From Shewanella canadensis (lineage in GTDB: Bacteria; Pseudomonadota; Gammaproteobacteria; Enterobacterales; Shewanellaceae): 64,000 nucleotides of DNA. The stretch covers positions 1 to 64,000 of the forward strand of contig NZ_RXNU01000009.1 in NCBI RefSeq assembly GCF_003966225.1, written 5' to 3'. Below the pieces are notes generated by a model. It did not search any database. It was not told where the DNA came from and saw nothing but the letters and a program-made list of their open reading frames with translations. Of this stretch, positions 25,590 to 34,745 are shown piece after piece. Both the position numbers and the translations under genes were made by a program. Each line of letters starts with the position of its first letter. Position 1 is the first letter of the stretch.

Positions 25590-26408
25590 TTATGTCGCAG
25601 CCTTCATATCTCGGGTAAACGCGCCAAGTTTGGCCAAGAGGGCCTCTTCATCGTCTCTGTTCGCTTCGATGATTTTCACCACTGCAGAACCCGATATAGC
25701 TCCTGCGGCGCCAGCCTGTATGGCAGCTTTCACCTGGGAAGGTTCGGCAATACCGAAACCCAGTAGTGGCGGTGCGCCATCGAACTCTTTTAATCGATTC
25801 AGAATGTCACCGATGGGCATGCCAGCCTTTGATTCGGTGCCGGTTACGCCTGCACGGGACAGGAGGTAGGTGTAGCCTTCACCTTTTTCACTGACAAGCT
25901 TAAGGGTTGCACTGTCGGCATTGGGCGGTGCGATAAAAATTGGTGCAATGTCATGTTTCTTGGCCGACACGATAAATGGCTCGGCCTCCTCAACGGGGAC
26001 ATCGGCAATCAATACCGAATCGACGCCGGCAGCATTGGCCTTGGCATAAAAGGTATCCACACCGTTGGCGTACACTAAGTTGGCGTATAAAAGCAGTCCA
26101 ATAGGCAGTTCCGGGTACTTTGCACGAATAGCTTTTAGCATGTCGAAGCATTGCGTCGGAGTCGTGCCTGCATCGAGTGAGCGTAGGTTCGCGCCTTGAA
26201 TGACGGGGCCGTCGGCTAAAGGATCTGAAAACGGGAAGCCCAGTTCGAGCGCGTCAGCGCCGTTTTCCACTAAGGTATCGATGATTTTCAGTGACAGCTC
26301 GGGGCTCGGATCACCTAAGGTGACAAATGGCACAAATGCGCCTTGGTTTTTAGCTTTCAGTGCGGCAAATGTTGCCTGATAACGGCCTGCTTGTTTAGAT
26401 TCGGTCAT
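25590..26408 (-). CDS. trpA: Tryptophan synthase alpha subunit
   Basis: A 272-residue TIM barrel that cleaves indole-3-glycerol phosphate to indole and passes it to TrpB. The catalytic Glu and Asp are in FVPFVTLGDPSPELS, LELGFPFSDPLADGPVIQ and the LIADVPVEE segment. GVTGTES and GFGIAEPSQV form the phosphate-binding part. It is the last gene of the trp operon and overlaps trpB by 14 nt, which suggests coupled translation. Confidence 0.97.
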   Translation of the reverse strand: MTESKQAGRYQATFAALKAKNQGAFVPFVTLGDPSPELSLKIIDTLVENGADALELGFPFSDPLADGPVIQGANLRSLDAGTTPTQCFDMLKAIRAKYPELPIGLLLYANLVYANGVDTFYAKANAAGVDSVLIADVPVEEAEPFIVSAKKHDIAPIFIAPPNADSATLKLVSEKGEGYTYLLSRAGVTGTESKAGMPIGDILNRLKEFDGAPPLLGFGIAEPSQVKAAIQAGAAGAISGSAVVKIIEANRDDEEALLAKLGAFTRDMKAAT

Positions 26409-27618
26409 CGCCGCTCTCCTTATTACTTTTTATATCAGTATCTTGCTTCTCTAAGATGTCAGCGACGGTAAAAATATCTTTATCACCGCGGCCCGATAGG
26501 TTAACCACAAGTAAGGTTTCCTCTGTTGCCGCTGCAGCCAACTTGATGGCGTAGGCTATTGCGTGAGCCGATTCGAGTGCGGGAATGATCCCTTCGCTGC
26601 GAGCCAGTAACTGGAAGGCATCTAATGCCTCCTGATCGGTAGCGGACTCGTAGGTGGCGCGGCCGATGGCAGCAAGGTGAGCATGCTGTGGACCAACCGA
26701 GGGGAAATCAAGACCGGCTGAAATTGAATAGGACTCTTCGATCTGTCCTTCGCTGTCCTGCATCAAGGGGGCCTTCATACCGAAAAATATCCCGGTCTTA
26801 CCGTGTTTGAGTGGCGCACCATGCATAGGGGTATCGATACCTAAACCTGCGGGTTCAACACCGATAAGTTTAACCGACTCCTCCTCGATAAAGTCCGCAA
26901 ACATGCCGATAGCATTTGAGCCGCCACCAACACAGGCGATAACGGCATCGGGCAACCTGCCTTCACGCTCTAAAATCTGCTTCTTGGTCTCTTCACCTAT
27001 CATACGTTGAAATTCTCGTACGATAGTCGGGAACGGGTGAGGGCCCGCGGCAGTTCCCAATAGATAATGGGCTTTATCGTAGCTGCCTGACCAGTCACGC
27101 ATCGCTTCATTACAGGCATCTTTTAACGTAGCAGACCCGGAGGTGACAGGGATCACTTCGGCGCCCATCAGCTTCATTCTAAATACGTTGGGAGATTGAC
27201 GCTCGATATCTTTTGCGCCCATATAGACTTTACACTTGAGATTTAAAAGTGCACAGGCGAGGGCGGTGGCTACACCGTGTTGTCCGGCCCCAGTTTCGGC
27301 GATGATCTCTTTCTTACCCATACGCTTAGCAAGCAGTGCCTGACCTAAAACCTGATTGGTCTTGTGCGCGCCGCCGTGAAGCAGGTCTTCGCGTTTCAGG
27401 TAGATTTTTACCAGAGGATTCGGGCTTAAGTTACGCGTAAGCGTCAGTGCTGTTGGGCGGCCTGCATAATTTTTTAGCAGGTCATTAAACTCGGCTTTAA
27501 ACGCTTCATCCTCTTGAGCCTCGACGAAAGCGGTCTCGAGTTGCTTGAGGGCTGGCATAAGGATCTGCGGGACATACATGCCGCCGTATTCGCCGAAGTA
27601 GGGGTCTAACTTGGTCAT
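26395..27618 (-). CDS. trpB: Tryptophan synthase beta subunit
   Basis: A 407-residue PLP enzyme that joins indole to L-serine. The PLP lysine motif KREDLLHGGAHKTNQ lies near residues 76-90, followed by ETGAGQHGVATA and the phosphate loop CVGGGSNAIGMF. The C-terminal tail (DTDIKSNKESGDDRI) is polar. A gap of 133 bp separates it from trpCF, wider than elsewhere in the operon, and may hold an internal promoter. Confidence 0.97.
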   Translation of the reverse strand: MTKLDPYFGEYGGMYVPQILMPALKQLETAFVEAQEDEAFKAEFNDLLKNYAGRPTALTLTRNLSPNPLVKIYLKREDLLHGGAHKTNQVLGQALLAKRMGKKEIIAETGAGQHGVATALACALLNLKCKVYMGAKDIERQSPNVFRMKLMGAEVIPVTSGSATLKDACNEAMRDWSGSYDKAHYLLGTAAGPHPFPTIVREFQRMIGEETKKQILEREGRLPDAVIACVGGGSNAIGMFADFIEEESVKLIGVEPAGLGIDTPMHGAPLKHGKTGIFFGMKAPLMQDSEGQIEESYSISAGLDFPSVGPQHAHLAAIGRATYESATDQEALDAFQLLARSEGIIPALESAHAIAYAIKLAAAATEETLLVVNLSGRGDKDIFTVADILEKQDTDIKSNKESGDDRI

Positions 27619-27751
27619 AATATAATTCCTAATTTCGGTTCAAAATACCTCTGGTTATTGGACTCGACCTTGATGTCTAGCCCTATTCCTTGAGTTAATG
27701 TTGACCAAAATTTCTAAAGTTAAGTTTATAAATTTGTTTAAAATCTATGTA

Positions 27752-29185
27752 TTAATACTGTCTCAAAGCCTTAAATGCGGCGGCGATTTTATCGTGTTCT
27801 TTAATCCCCGGTGCGCTTTCCAGGCCAGAGTTAAAGTCCAGTCCATAAAAACCTTGATGACTCGCCTCCAGCGCCAGCTCTGCACTCAAGCCTCCGGCCA
27901 ACATGGCTGCTTGTTTATTCGGTAGTGCCTGCTGCCAGTTGAAGGTCAGGCCGGTACCGCCAAACTGCGATGCACCGGATCTACTGCTCTTGCTATCGAA
28001 CAACACCCGGTCCACGTTCGCGGGCACCGTGATTTCGCCTTGGTTGTCTGCATCGGCATTGACGGCGACAGCCTTCCAGATCTGTGCATTACAGTTCATG
28101 GTATTCAGGGCCGCTCTAACCTGATCAATTTCATATTCAGATTCCTTGCCATGGAGTTGTACGGCAAAGAGATTGAGCTGGCTCGCCGTTTTGGCGACGA
28201 CTTGTGGTTCTTCATTAACGAAGACACCAACGAAATTAAGCCCGGGCCCAGTGGCTCTGTGCTGCTCAAGGAGCTCGGTGGCGCGCGCAAGACTAATTCC
28301 ACGGGGAGATTTTGGGTAAAATATCAAACCGCCATAGACAGCCCCCGAGTTTGCAACGGCTTGAATATCTTCGCTACGCGTCAGACCACACACTTTATTA
28401 TGGCCCAAGGTGAGGGTTCGACAGGCAAGATCCAGATCATCTTCGGCCATTAAGGAGCTGCCCACTAAGAAACCATCGACCAGGGGGCTCAAACGACGAA
28501 CCTGCGCCTGATTGTATATGCCAGACTCGCTGATAACGACTCTGTCGGCAGGGATGTGGGGCGCCAGAGCTTCGGTGGTGGCCAAGTCAGTTGAAAGGTC
28601 GCGCAAATTTCTATTGTTAATGCCGATTATTGCCGCATTCAGGGCGATAGCGCGTTCAAGTTCCTGCTCGTTACTCACCTCTGTGAGCATGTCGAGCTGG
28701 TATTTTTCCGCTTCATTAGCCAATAAACGATATTGCGTATCATCGAGTACGGACAGCATCAACAAGATAGCATCGGCGCCTTGGTGAGCGGCGAGCTTAA
28801 CCTGATAACTGTCGATGAAGAAGTCTTTACACAAGATAGGCTGTTTAACACGAGCACGTACCTTAGGGATATAATCCATATCACCTTGAAAAAACTGTTC
28901 ATCGGTAAGGACCGAGATCCCGGCGGCATACTCGTTGTAAACATCCGCTATCGCCTCGACGTCGAAGTGTTCACGAATGAGCCCCTTAGATGGACTGGCC
29001 TTCTTGCACTCGAAAATAAACCCGGCGTTGGGGGCTTTGAGGGCTTCATAAAGGCTACGGTCGGAGATCTTAGGCTCGAGCATCGCTTCCGGAAAACGTA
29101 ATTTCAGTGCTTCCATGTGCGCCGCTTTGGTATCGACTATTTTGGTTAACACGTTACTTTCTTTTGTTGTGGATGAACTGCTCAC
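27752..29185 (-). CDS. trpCF: Fused indole-3-glycerol-phosphate synthase / phosphoribosylanthranilate isomerase
   Basis: A 477-residue bifunctional protein of two TIM barrels, as in enterobacteria. The N-terminal TrpC part has IFECKKASPSKGLI, PILCKDFFID and ISESGIYNQAQVRRL. The C-terminal TrpF part starts near residue 255 with KVCGLTRSEDIQAV and ends with GLDFNSGLESAPGIKEHDKI. It starts at a GTG at 29185, two bases after the trpD stop, with GGAG seven to eight bases upstream; another GTG lies 36 bases on. Confidence 0.96.
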   Translation of the reverse strand: MSSSSTTKESNVLTKIVDTKAAHMEALKLRFPEAMLEPKISDRSLYEALKAPNAGFIFECKKASPSKGLIREHFDVEAIADVYNEYAAGISVLTDEQFFQGDMDYIPKVRARVKQPILCKDFFIDSYQVKLAAHQGADAILLMLSVLDDTQYRLLANEAEKYQLDMLTEVSNEQELERAIALNAAIIGINNRNLRDLSTDLATTEALAPHIPADRVVISESGIYNQAQVRRLSPLVDGFLVGSSLMAEDDLDLACRTLTLGHNKVCGLTRSEDIQAVANSGAVYGGLIFYPKSPRGISLARATELLEQHRATGPGLNFVGVFVNEEPQVVAKTASQLNLFAVQLHGKESEYEIDQVRAALNTMNCNAQIWKAVAVNADADNQGEITVPANVDRVLFDSKSSRSGASQFGGTGLTFNWQQALPNKQAAMLAGGLSAELALEASHQGFYGLDFNSGLESAPGIKEHDKIAAAFKALRQY

Positions 29186-29187
29186 GC

Positions 29188-30246
29188 TTATGCTCCGACT
29201 TTTGCTTGGTTAGCGCTTGCACTGGCAAGCTGCTCAAGAAGTGTATAGGCCTTGGTGCTGGCTATAGTGGTTTGTGCCAGTGCCGTCCCCGACTCGACGC
29301 TATCACACACGCCTGAAATGTACAGTGCGCAACCCGCATTCACCGCGACCGCGTTGGTATGTGCCGTCTGGCCTCGGCCCTGTAAGATAGCGCGAGTGAA
29401 CTCGGCATTATCTTCTGGCAAACCGCCCTCCAGATCTTTCAGTTGAGCCTTAGGTACGCCCAGTATCTCAGGGGTTAGGGTGTATTGTTTAAGCTCGCCG
29501 TCTGTGAGCTCACAGACCGAAGTATTGCCATGGACTGCGACTTCGTCCAGTCCGCTACCATGAACGACCATAGCGCGCTTCATCCCCAGGGCTTTGAGTA
29601 CTTCTGCAATCGGTTGAACCAACTCTTCGCTGTAAACGCCGAGCAGGATGTAGTCCGGATGAGAGGGGTTGATAAGTGGCCCGAGTACATTGAACAGGGT
29701 GCGGGTCTTGAGTGCCTGTCTGACGGGAACCGCGTGGCGAACCCCGCCATGATAGTGTGGGGCAAACAGGAAGCAGAGACCGAGTTCATCTAAGCAATCG
29801 CGAGCTACCTGTGGATCCATGGTCAAGTCGATACCAAATTGGGCCAGCAGATCAGATGAGCCGGATTTGCTCGAGACACTGCGATTGCCATGTTTTGCCA
29901 CCTTGGCCCCGGATGCTGCAGCAACGAAGGCCGCGGTTGTGGAGATATTGATGGTGTTGTGGCCATCGCCGCCGGTACCGACAATGTCGACGATCCCCTG
30001 TTTTCTAGTCGCATCACTGGGAGTCGGAAATGCTTTTGCCCCCGATATAAGCGCATCTGCTGCGCCGGATATCTCATCTATGGTTTCGCCGCGCATCTTC
30101 ATGGCGACTAACATGCCTGCCATTGCCGCTTCGCTCATCTCACCGTTAATAATGCAGCTGAACAGTTGTTTGGCTTCACTGCGTGAGACACTCTCACCTC
30201 GATACAATTTGTCGATGAGTGGTTGTAGATCTGTGCTGTCGCTCAT
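29188..30246 (-). CDS. trpD: Anthranilate phosphoribosyltransferase
   Basis: A 352-residue enzyme that transfers phosphoribose from PRPP to anthranilate. Family motifs are clear: VDIVGTGGDGHNTINIST (PRPP site), KHGNRSVSSKSGSSD, and RTLFNVLGPLINPSHP. It is separate from trpG here, unlike the fused TrpGD of E. coli. It overlaps trpG by four bases (ATGA). Confidence 0.97.
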   Translation of the reverse strand: MSDSTDLQPLIDKLYRGESVSRSEAKQLFSCIINGEMSEAAMAGMLVAMKMRGETIDEISGAADALISGAKAFPTPSDATRKQGIVDIVGTGGDGHNTINISTTAAFVAAASGAKVAKHGNRSVSSKSGSSDLLAQFGIDLTMDPQVARDCLDELGLCFLFAPHYHGGVRHAVPVRQALKTRTLFNVLGPLINPSHPDYILLGVYSEELVQPIAEVLKALGMKRAMVVHGSGLDEVAVHGNTSVCELTDGELKQYTLTPEILGVPKAQLKDLEGGLPEDNAEFTRAILQGRGQTAHTNAVAVNAGCALYISGVCDSVESGTALAQTTIASTKAYTLLEQLASASANQAKVGA

Positions 30247-30848
30247 GCGTCGGCTCCCTCTTTTACTTCAGTGCTGGTTAGATAATTAAGCGTTTGGATC
30301 AGCAGCTGGCTGCCAAGGGTGGTGAGTATCGATTCCGGATGAAACTGAAAGCCGACAGCTTTGTATTGTCGATGGGAGATGGCCATGGGCATATCTTCCG
30401 TTGTCGCGATCACATCGAGGCAGTCAGGCACGTGAGTCGCGACCAGGCTGTGATAGCGAGCGACGGGTAGCGGAGATGGCAGACCTTGAAATACCCCCTC
30501 ATTTCGATGATATGTCGGACTGGCTTTACCATGCACAACCTGTGGCGCACGTTCGACCTTGCCACCGAAATGTTCAATCATCGCCTGGTGGCCCAGGCAG
30601 ATACCTAACATTGGGACTTTACCTGCAACTTTTGCTATCAGCTCCATCAGGCAACCCGCTTCATGTGGGGCTCCCGGCCCTGGTGAAAGCACGAGTGCAG
30701 CATTATCTGCCTCGCTGAGAATTTTGCCTGCGATAAAGTCGGCATCGACATCGTTACGGTAGATGACAACCTCAAAGCCCAGGCTTCTGAATTGGTCGAC
30801 CAGGTTATAGGTGAACGAGTCGAAGTTATCGAGTAGGTACAGTTTCAT
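30243..30848 (-). CDS. trpG: Anthranilate synthase glutamine amidotransferase component
   Basis: A 201-residue class I amidotransferase that supplies ammonia to TrpE. It starts LLDNFDSFTYNLVDQF and has the oxyanion segment LSPGPGAPHEAG, the nucleophile cysteine in LGICLGHQA near residue 80, and the His-Glu pair in FQFHPESI near 167. It overlaps trpD and trpE by four bases each. Confidence 0.97.
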   Translation of the reverse strand: MKLYLLDNFDSFTYNLVDQFRSLGFEVVIYRNDVDADFIAGKILSEADNAALVLSPGPGAPHEAGCLMELIAKVAGKVPMLGICLGHQAMIEHFGGKVERAPQVVHGKASPTYHRNEGVFQGLPSPLPVARYHSLVATHVPDCLDVIATTEDMPMAISHRQYKAVGFQFHPESILTTLGSQLLIQTLNYLTSTEVKEGADA

Positions 30849-32404
30849 TGTCCGCCTCCTAGTTTGATTGCTGATATAACGGCCTGCGCTTTTTGACGGG
30901 TTTCATCGGCTTCTGCTTGTGGGTCTGAGTCAAATACGACGCCGGCTCCTGCCTGAATGTAGGCGGTACCATCTTTGACAAATGCAGAGCGGATGACGAT
31001 ACAGGTATCCATATCTCCCAGACCGTTAACGTAGCCAACGGCTCCGCCATAGCTGCCACGGCGTGCTTTTTCGGCGCCGCGGATTAACTGGGCTGCACTA
31101 ACCTTTGGGGCTCCGGTCAGTGTGCCCATGTTCATGCAGGCCTGATATGCATGCAGCGCATCGAGATCGCCTCGAAGTTGACCGGTGACGCGACTCACTA
31201 AATGCATGACATGTGAGTAACGGTCGACCTTTAATAGCTCAGCCACTTTACGACTGCCACTTTGACTGATCCGAGCCACATCATTACGCGCCAGGTCGAC
31301 CAACATTAGGTGCTCCGATAACTCTTTTTTGTCCAGGCGAAGCTCTAACTCTATTCGGCTATCCAGATCGAAATCTATTTCACCATCGGCCGTTTTTCCA
31401 CGTTTGCGGGTCCCGGCAATAGGGTAGATCTCGACTTGATTGGTGTGAGCCTCATATTTGAGTGCGCTCTCAGGAGAAGCCCCAAATAGAGTGAAATCTT
31501 CGCCCCTGAAATAGAACATATAGGGACTTGGATTGGTCTGCCTAAGCGCGCGATAGGCGCCTAATGTGCTTGGGCAGGGCAGGCTAAAGCTGCGCGATGG
31601 AACCACCTGAAAGATGTCCCCGGCCACAATATGTGATTTCAGTTCATTAACCGTCGCTTTAAAATCGTCATCGCTGATGTTGACCTGAGTCTGTGCATTC
31701 AGAGGAACTAACTTATCAACCTTAGTCTCGTGAACTGACATCGTTTGCATTGATTGAACTCTCTGCTCCAGCACTGAGGAGTATTGTGAAGAGAGGAGGT
31801 TATCAAGGCTGTTAAATTGATGGGTGACGATGTCGGCTTGTTGCTGTTGGTGATCGATTAAAATTAGCGTTTCAGCGAGATAGAACAGGTAATCGGGACA
31901 AGTATTTTCACCTTGAGGAACCTGGGGAAGCGGCTCTACGGTATCGATGAGATCATACGCCAGCACACCACCTAAGAATAGGTCCTCAAAGGCTGGAGAG
32001 TCGCCGCAATCTATCTCCTTGATTAATGCCCTGAGACCATCGAGAGGGGAGGTGGATTTTAGTCTGGCATCTTCATCGAGTTGAGCGACCTCTTTTTTCA
32101 GGGTGAGCGTCAATATGCCTGCCTCTAAGCTCGACTCTGCCTCATGGAAAAAGTGTTGAATGCCGCAGAGAAGATCGTGACCATTTTCGCTCAAGGCGGT
32201 GAAGGTCAGTCGATAACTATCGCAACGGATCATCATGGCTGCATGTGTCATCACAATGCTTTTAAGATGGTCCTTGCTCTCTATCTCTGCCGATTCGAGC
32301 AGCATAGTGTGTGGTGCGTCTTGGGTAAGATGCTGATACAAGCGGAGAGGATCGGCATGATAGGTGATCCTCTCTTTAGTTGTCTTTACTTGAGCTATCT
32401 TCAT
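30845..32404 (-). CDS. trpE: Anthranilate synthase component I
   Basis: A 519-residue chorismate-using enzyme and first gene of the operon after the leader. The C-terminal catalytic half carries GDIFQVVPSRSF, the PIAGTRKRGKT segment, LMLVDLARNDVARIS, TGAPKVSAAQLI and GAGVVFDSDPQAE. The N-terminal feedback region contains the LLESAEIESKDHLKS segment that forms the tryptophan pocket in this family, so feedback control is expected. It overlaps trpG by ATGA. Confidence 0.97.
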   Translation of the reverse strand: MKIAQVKTTKERITYHADPLRLYQHLTQDAPHTMLLESAEIESKDHLKSIVMTHAAMMIRCDSYRLTFTALSENGHDLLCGIQHFFHEAESSLEAGILTLTLKKEVAQLDEDARLKSTSPLDGLRALIKEIDCGDSPAFEDLFLGGVLAYDLIDTVEPLPQVPQGENTCPDYLFYLAETLILIDHQQQQADIVTHQFNSLDNLLSSQYSSVLEQRVQSMQTMSVHETKVDKLVPLNAQTQVNISDDDFKATVNELKSHIVAGDIFQVVPSRSFSLPCPSTLGAYRALRQTNPSPYMFYFRGEDFTLFGASPESALKYEAHTNQVEIYPIAGTRKRGKTADGEIDFDLDSRIELELRLDKKELSEHLMLVDLARNDVARISQSGSRKVAELLKVDRYSHVMHLVSRVTGQLRGDLDALHAYQACMNMGTLTGAPKVSAAQLIRGAEKARRGSYGGAVGYVNGLGDMDTCIVIRSAFVKDGTAYIQAGAGVVFDSDPQAEADETRQKAQAVISAIKLGGGQ

Positions 32405-32479
32405 CTGGTCTCTCGCTTTTAATCGTTTTTTATCGCATTAGAGGCTGCTTAGCTAATCTTGGTACTGAATTGCATGTAC

Positions 32480-32506
32480 AAAAAAGCCCGCATTCTATGC
32501 GGGCTT
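32480..32506 (-). terminator. trp operon attenuator (terminator hairpin 3:4)
   Basis: On the minus strand AAGCCCGCAT and ATGCGGGCTT pair around AGA and are followed by TTTTTT, about 75 bp before trpE. The CCCGC of this arm can also pair with GCGGG just after the trpL stop (antiterminator 2:3). Confidence 0.93.
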
Positions 32507-32547
32507 CTTGTTGAATCTTGTCTCTTTTACATGAGCACAGAGTTTCA

Positions 32548-32571
32548 CACCACCCGCTAAGTTGGGAAGTG
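32548..32571 (-). promoter_or_regulatory. trp leader pause hairpin (segments 1:2)
   Basis: On the minus strand CACTTCCC (32571-32564), inside the trpL codons after the Trp run, pairs with GGGTGGTG (32555-32548) with one mismatch. The loop holds the trpL stop codon. The GCGGG in segment 2 is the alternative partner of the attenuator's CCCGC. Confidence 0.75.
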
Positions 32572-32613
32572 CCACCACCAATTAATGTTTTGTGCTTGTG
32601 AAAATGTGTTCAT
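32557..32613 (-). CDS. trpL: trp operon leader peptide
   Basis: An 18-residue leader peptide MNTFSQAQNINWWWHFPT with three consecutive Trp codons (TGG TGG TGG) just before the pause hairpin, preceded by a GAAGG ribosome site. Stalling at these codons when charged tRNA-Trp is scarce would favour the antiterminator and allow trpE transcription. This is transcription attenuation of the E. coli type. Confidence 0.93.
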   Translation of the reverse strand: MNTFSQAQNINWWWHFPT

Positions 32614-32647
32614 TCGAACCCTTCAATAAAATCATGTAAAAGTAGTA

Positions 32648-32672
32648 CTTAAAGACACCAATTGTCTCTAAG
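32648..32672. promoter_or_regulatory. Candidate operator dyad at the trp promoter
   Basis: CTTAAAGACA (32648-32657) and TGTCTCTAAG (32663-32672) form a nearly perfect 10-bp inverted repeat with a 5-bp centre, just downstream of the likely -10. It does not clearly match the E. coli TrpR consensus (ACTAGTTAACTAGT). Its place suits a repressor site. Confidence 0.45.
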
Positions 32673-32679
32673 TGGTTAT

Positions 32680-32709
32680 ATAAAAGCATTTGCGGGTGAA
32701 GCCTGTCAA
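32680..32709 (-). promoter_or_regulatory. Putative sigma-70 promoter of the trp operon
   Basis: On the minus strand a perfect TTGACA -35 box (32709-32704) is followed after 18 bp by TTTTAT, overlapping TTATATAA, as the -10 region. It is about 90 bp upstream of the trpL start. Confidence 0.65.
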
Positions 32710-32837
32710 TTGAATATTGCTAATTTTGGCAATTTTGATAAAAATTAGCTTTATTCCTTCGATTTCTAGCGTATGTAACAAGGAAAGGAAATAGAATTTA
32801 ACCCTCACCTATGTTTATTCTCCTATATATACCTAAA

Positions 32838-32945
32838 CCACTTCAAAATGTTCGTTTCAGAGCTCCCTTAGGATAACTGAGCAAGGCAGTGATTGAGAGA
32901 ATGGTTATTCCCTTGTTGATATCATATATCAACAAACTCAAGTAG
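32838..32945. repeat. Partial dispersed repeat upstream of rnm
   Basis: TTCAGAGCTCCCTTAGGAT followed by an AAGGC...TGATTGAG stretch and GAATGGTTATTCCCTT (core 32899-32910) parallels the left half of the full element at 48610-48873. No matching right end is seen, so it is a truncated or diverged copy. It lies between the trp promoter and the divergent rnm gene. The 550-bp trp-rnm gap holds only this repeat and the trp control region. Confidence 0.6.
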
Positions 32946-32954
32946 AATAAGCCG

Positions 32955-33812
32955 ATGACAGATGAAAATATATTGGCGGATCTTCACAGCCACACGACAG
33001 CGTCCGATGGACAACTGACTCCTTCTGAGTTAATTGAAAGAGCCATTGGTAATGGTGTCGAGATGTTTGCAATAACCGATCACGACACCACTGCAGGTTT
33101 AGCCGAAGCACATACTTATAACCAGCGCCATGAAACACCCCTGAAGTTAATCAATGGTGTTGAGATTTCCACCCGTTGGCATAACCATGATATCCATGTT
33201 GTGGGCCTTAATGTTGACCTTGAAGATATTCAACTCGATGATTTTTTGACCAATCAACGTGTTCTACGTGAGCTAAGAGCGAAAGAGATTGGCGAGCGGC
33301 TTGGCAAAGCGGGCATTGACGGTGCTTACGAAGGGGCCAAGGCCTTAGCGGGCGGGGCGGCATTGAGTCGGGGACATTATGCTCGTTGGCTAGCCGAGCA
33401 TGGTTATGCAACCAGTATGGCTAATGTGTTTAAGAAATATTTAGCCCGAGGGAAAACCGGGTATGTGCCCAATAATTGGTCGGATATGGCCACGGCTATT
33501 GAGGTCATTCACCGAGCCGGTGGTGTTGCTGTTCTGGCACACCCCAGTGGCTATAAACTCTCGGCTAAGTGGGTTAAACGTTTGGTTAGGGAGTTTAAAG
33601 AGGCGAATGGTGATGCCATGGAGGTCGTGGTAAGTCAGCAGACGGTGGAAGATAGAAATAACCTGATTGCACTGAGTCTTAAAAATGAATTGTTTGCCTC
33701 TCTTGGGAGCGATTTCCATTTTCCCGGCAGCTGGACTGAGTTGGGAAAAAGTATGTTTCAACCTAAAGGTGTCAATTGGGTTTGGCAAATGGATAATTGG
33801 GTTAAAGCTTAA
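32955..33812 (+). CDS. rnm: PHP-domain 5'-3' exoribonuclease (RNase AM / TrpH)
   Basis: A 285-residue PHP phosphoesterase. The metal ligands are visible in ADLHSHTTASDG, FAITDHDTTAG, the INGVEISTRW glutamate and the late LGSDFHFPG. E. coli Rnm (YciV) matures the 5' ends of rRNA and degrades small RNA from the 5' end. It is divergent from the trp operon, the order that gave the old name trpH. The ATG at 32955 gives the expected N terminus. Confidence 0.92.
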   Translation: MTDENILADLHSHTTASDGQLTPSELIERAIGNGVEMFAITDHDTTAGLAEAHTYNQRHETPLKLINGVEISTRWHNHDIHVVGLNVDLEDIQLDDFLTNQRVLRELRAKEIGERLGKAGIDGAYEGAKALAGGAALSRGHYARWLAEHGYATSMANVFKKYLARGKTGYVPNNWSDMATAIEVIHRAGGVAVLAHPSGYKLSAKWVKRLVREFKEANGDAMEVVVSQQTVEDRNNLIALSLKNELFASLGSDFHFPGSWTELGKSMFQPKGVNWVWQMDNWVKA

Positions 33813-34013
33813 CATCATTGAATGTCATTGCAGTAATAAAGTTAGCTCATTTTTTCTGACAATTTTATCTGACAACTCAGTGTGTTTAAGTGTTAGTAAT
33901 GTGAAAATATATAGCTGAAGGGGAGCCTGAACTCTGTGAACAAGAGAGGTTTTCCGGCTAAATGCAGCTCTGTCGTGTAGAGCTTGCCAAATGGATAATT
34001 GGATGGAAGTGAG

Positions 34014-34634
34014 ATGAGTCAGTTTTTTTACGTACATGAAGAGAACCCGCAGGCACGTTTAATCAATCAAGCGGTGAATGCCATTAAGAATGGTGGCGTC
34101 ATTGTTTATCCTACGGACTCTGGCTATGCGCTGGGTTGTTTACTGGGTGAGAAGGATGCGATGGCCAGAATTGCGCGTATCCGTCAGATTGATAATGATC
34201 ATAATTTTTCTTTGATGTGCCGTGACCAATCTGAACTGGCGACCTATGCCAGAGTCGATAATCAAGCCTATCGAGTGTTGAAACATAATACCCCTGGTCC
34301 ATATACGTTTATTTTTAAGGCGAGTAAGGAAGTGCCTAAGCGCTTGCAAAACCCCAAGAAGAAAACCATTGGGATCCGGGTTCCGGACAATGTTATAGCA
34401 CTCGCGCTACTGGAAGCGTTAGACGCCCCTTTGATGTCGACCAGTCTTATCTTGCCAGGGGAAGAGTTTACCGAATCAGATCCTGAACATATACGCGATA
34501 TTTTAGAGCATCAAGTGGATGTGATCATTCATGGTGGTTATTTAGGTGAGAAGCCCACCACAGTTATCGATATGTCCGAGGGGGATATTGAGGTGCTGCG
34601 TGAAGGCGCTGGCGATGTGACTCCCTTTATATAA
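34014..34634 (+). CDS. yciO: YciO/Sua5/YrdC family protein
   Basis: A 206-residue member of the YrdC/YciO fold. The ATP/threonine-binding segments are visible in GGVIVYPTDSGYALGCLLG, the KxRxxxR-type IARIRQIDNDHNFSLMCRD, PGPYTFIFKAS and the DAPLMSTSL region. TsaC/Sua5 relatives make threonylcarbamoyl-AMP for tRNA t6A; YciO has related but weaker activity and its role is unclear. I start at 34014 behind a GGAAGTGAG region; an ATG at 33999 is in frame. Confidence 0.88.
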   Translation: MSQFFYVHEENPQARLINQAVNAIKNGGVIVYPTDSGYALGCLLGEKDAMARIARIRQIDNDHNFSLMCRDQSELATYARVDNQAYRVLKHNTPGPYTFIFKASKEVPKRLQNPKKKTIGIRVPDNVIALALLEALDAPLMSTSLILPGEEFTESDPEHIRDILEHQVDVIIHGGYLGEKPTTVIDMSEGDIEVLREGAGDVTPFI

Positions 34635-34647
34635 GGCTGTGCATTAC

Positions 34648-34676
34648 TTGCCTAACAAGGTATAATCGCGCGCTTT
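34648..34676 (+). promoter_or_regulatory. Promoter of scpA-scpB-rluB
   Basis: TTGCCT (34648-34653), 17 bp, then a perfect TATAAT (34671-34676), 70 bp before scpA. Both the spacing and the -10 are consensus. Confidence 0.75.
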
Positions 34677-34745
34677 CTCGGACTTGGGCCATAACGCCGA
34701 ATCCGGGTTAGCTCATATGAATTATTGATACGCTGAGGACAGTGG

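Noticed and set aside
28040..28453. 137-codon + frame inside trpCF
   Set aside because: Shadow of a clear enzyme gene on the other strand.
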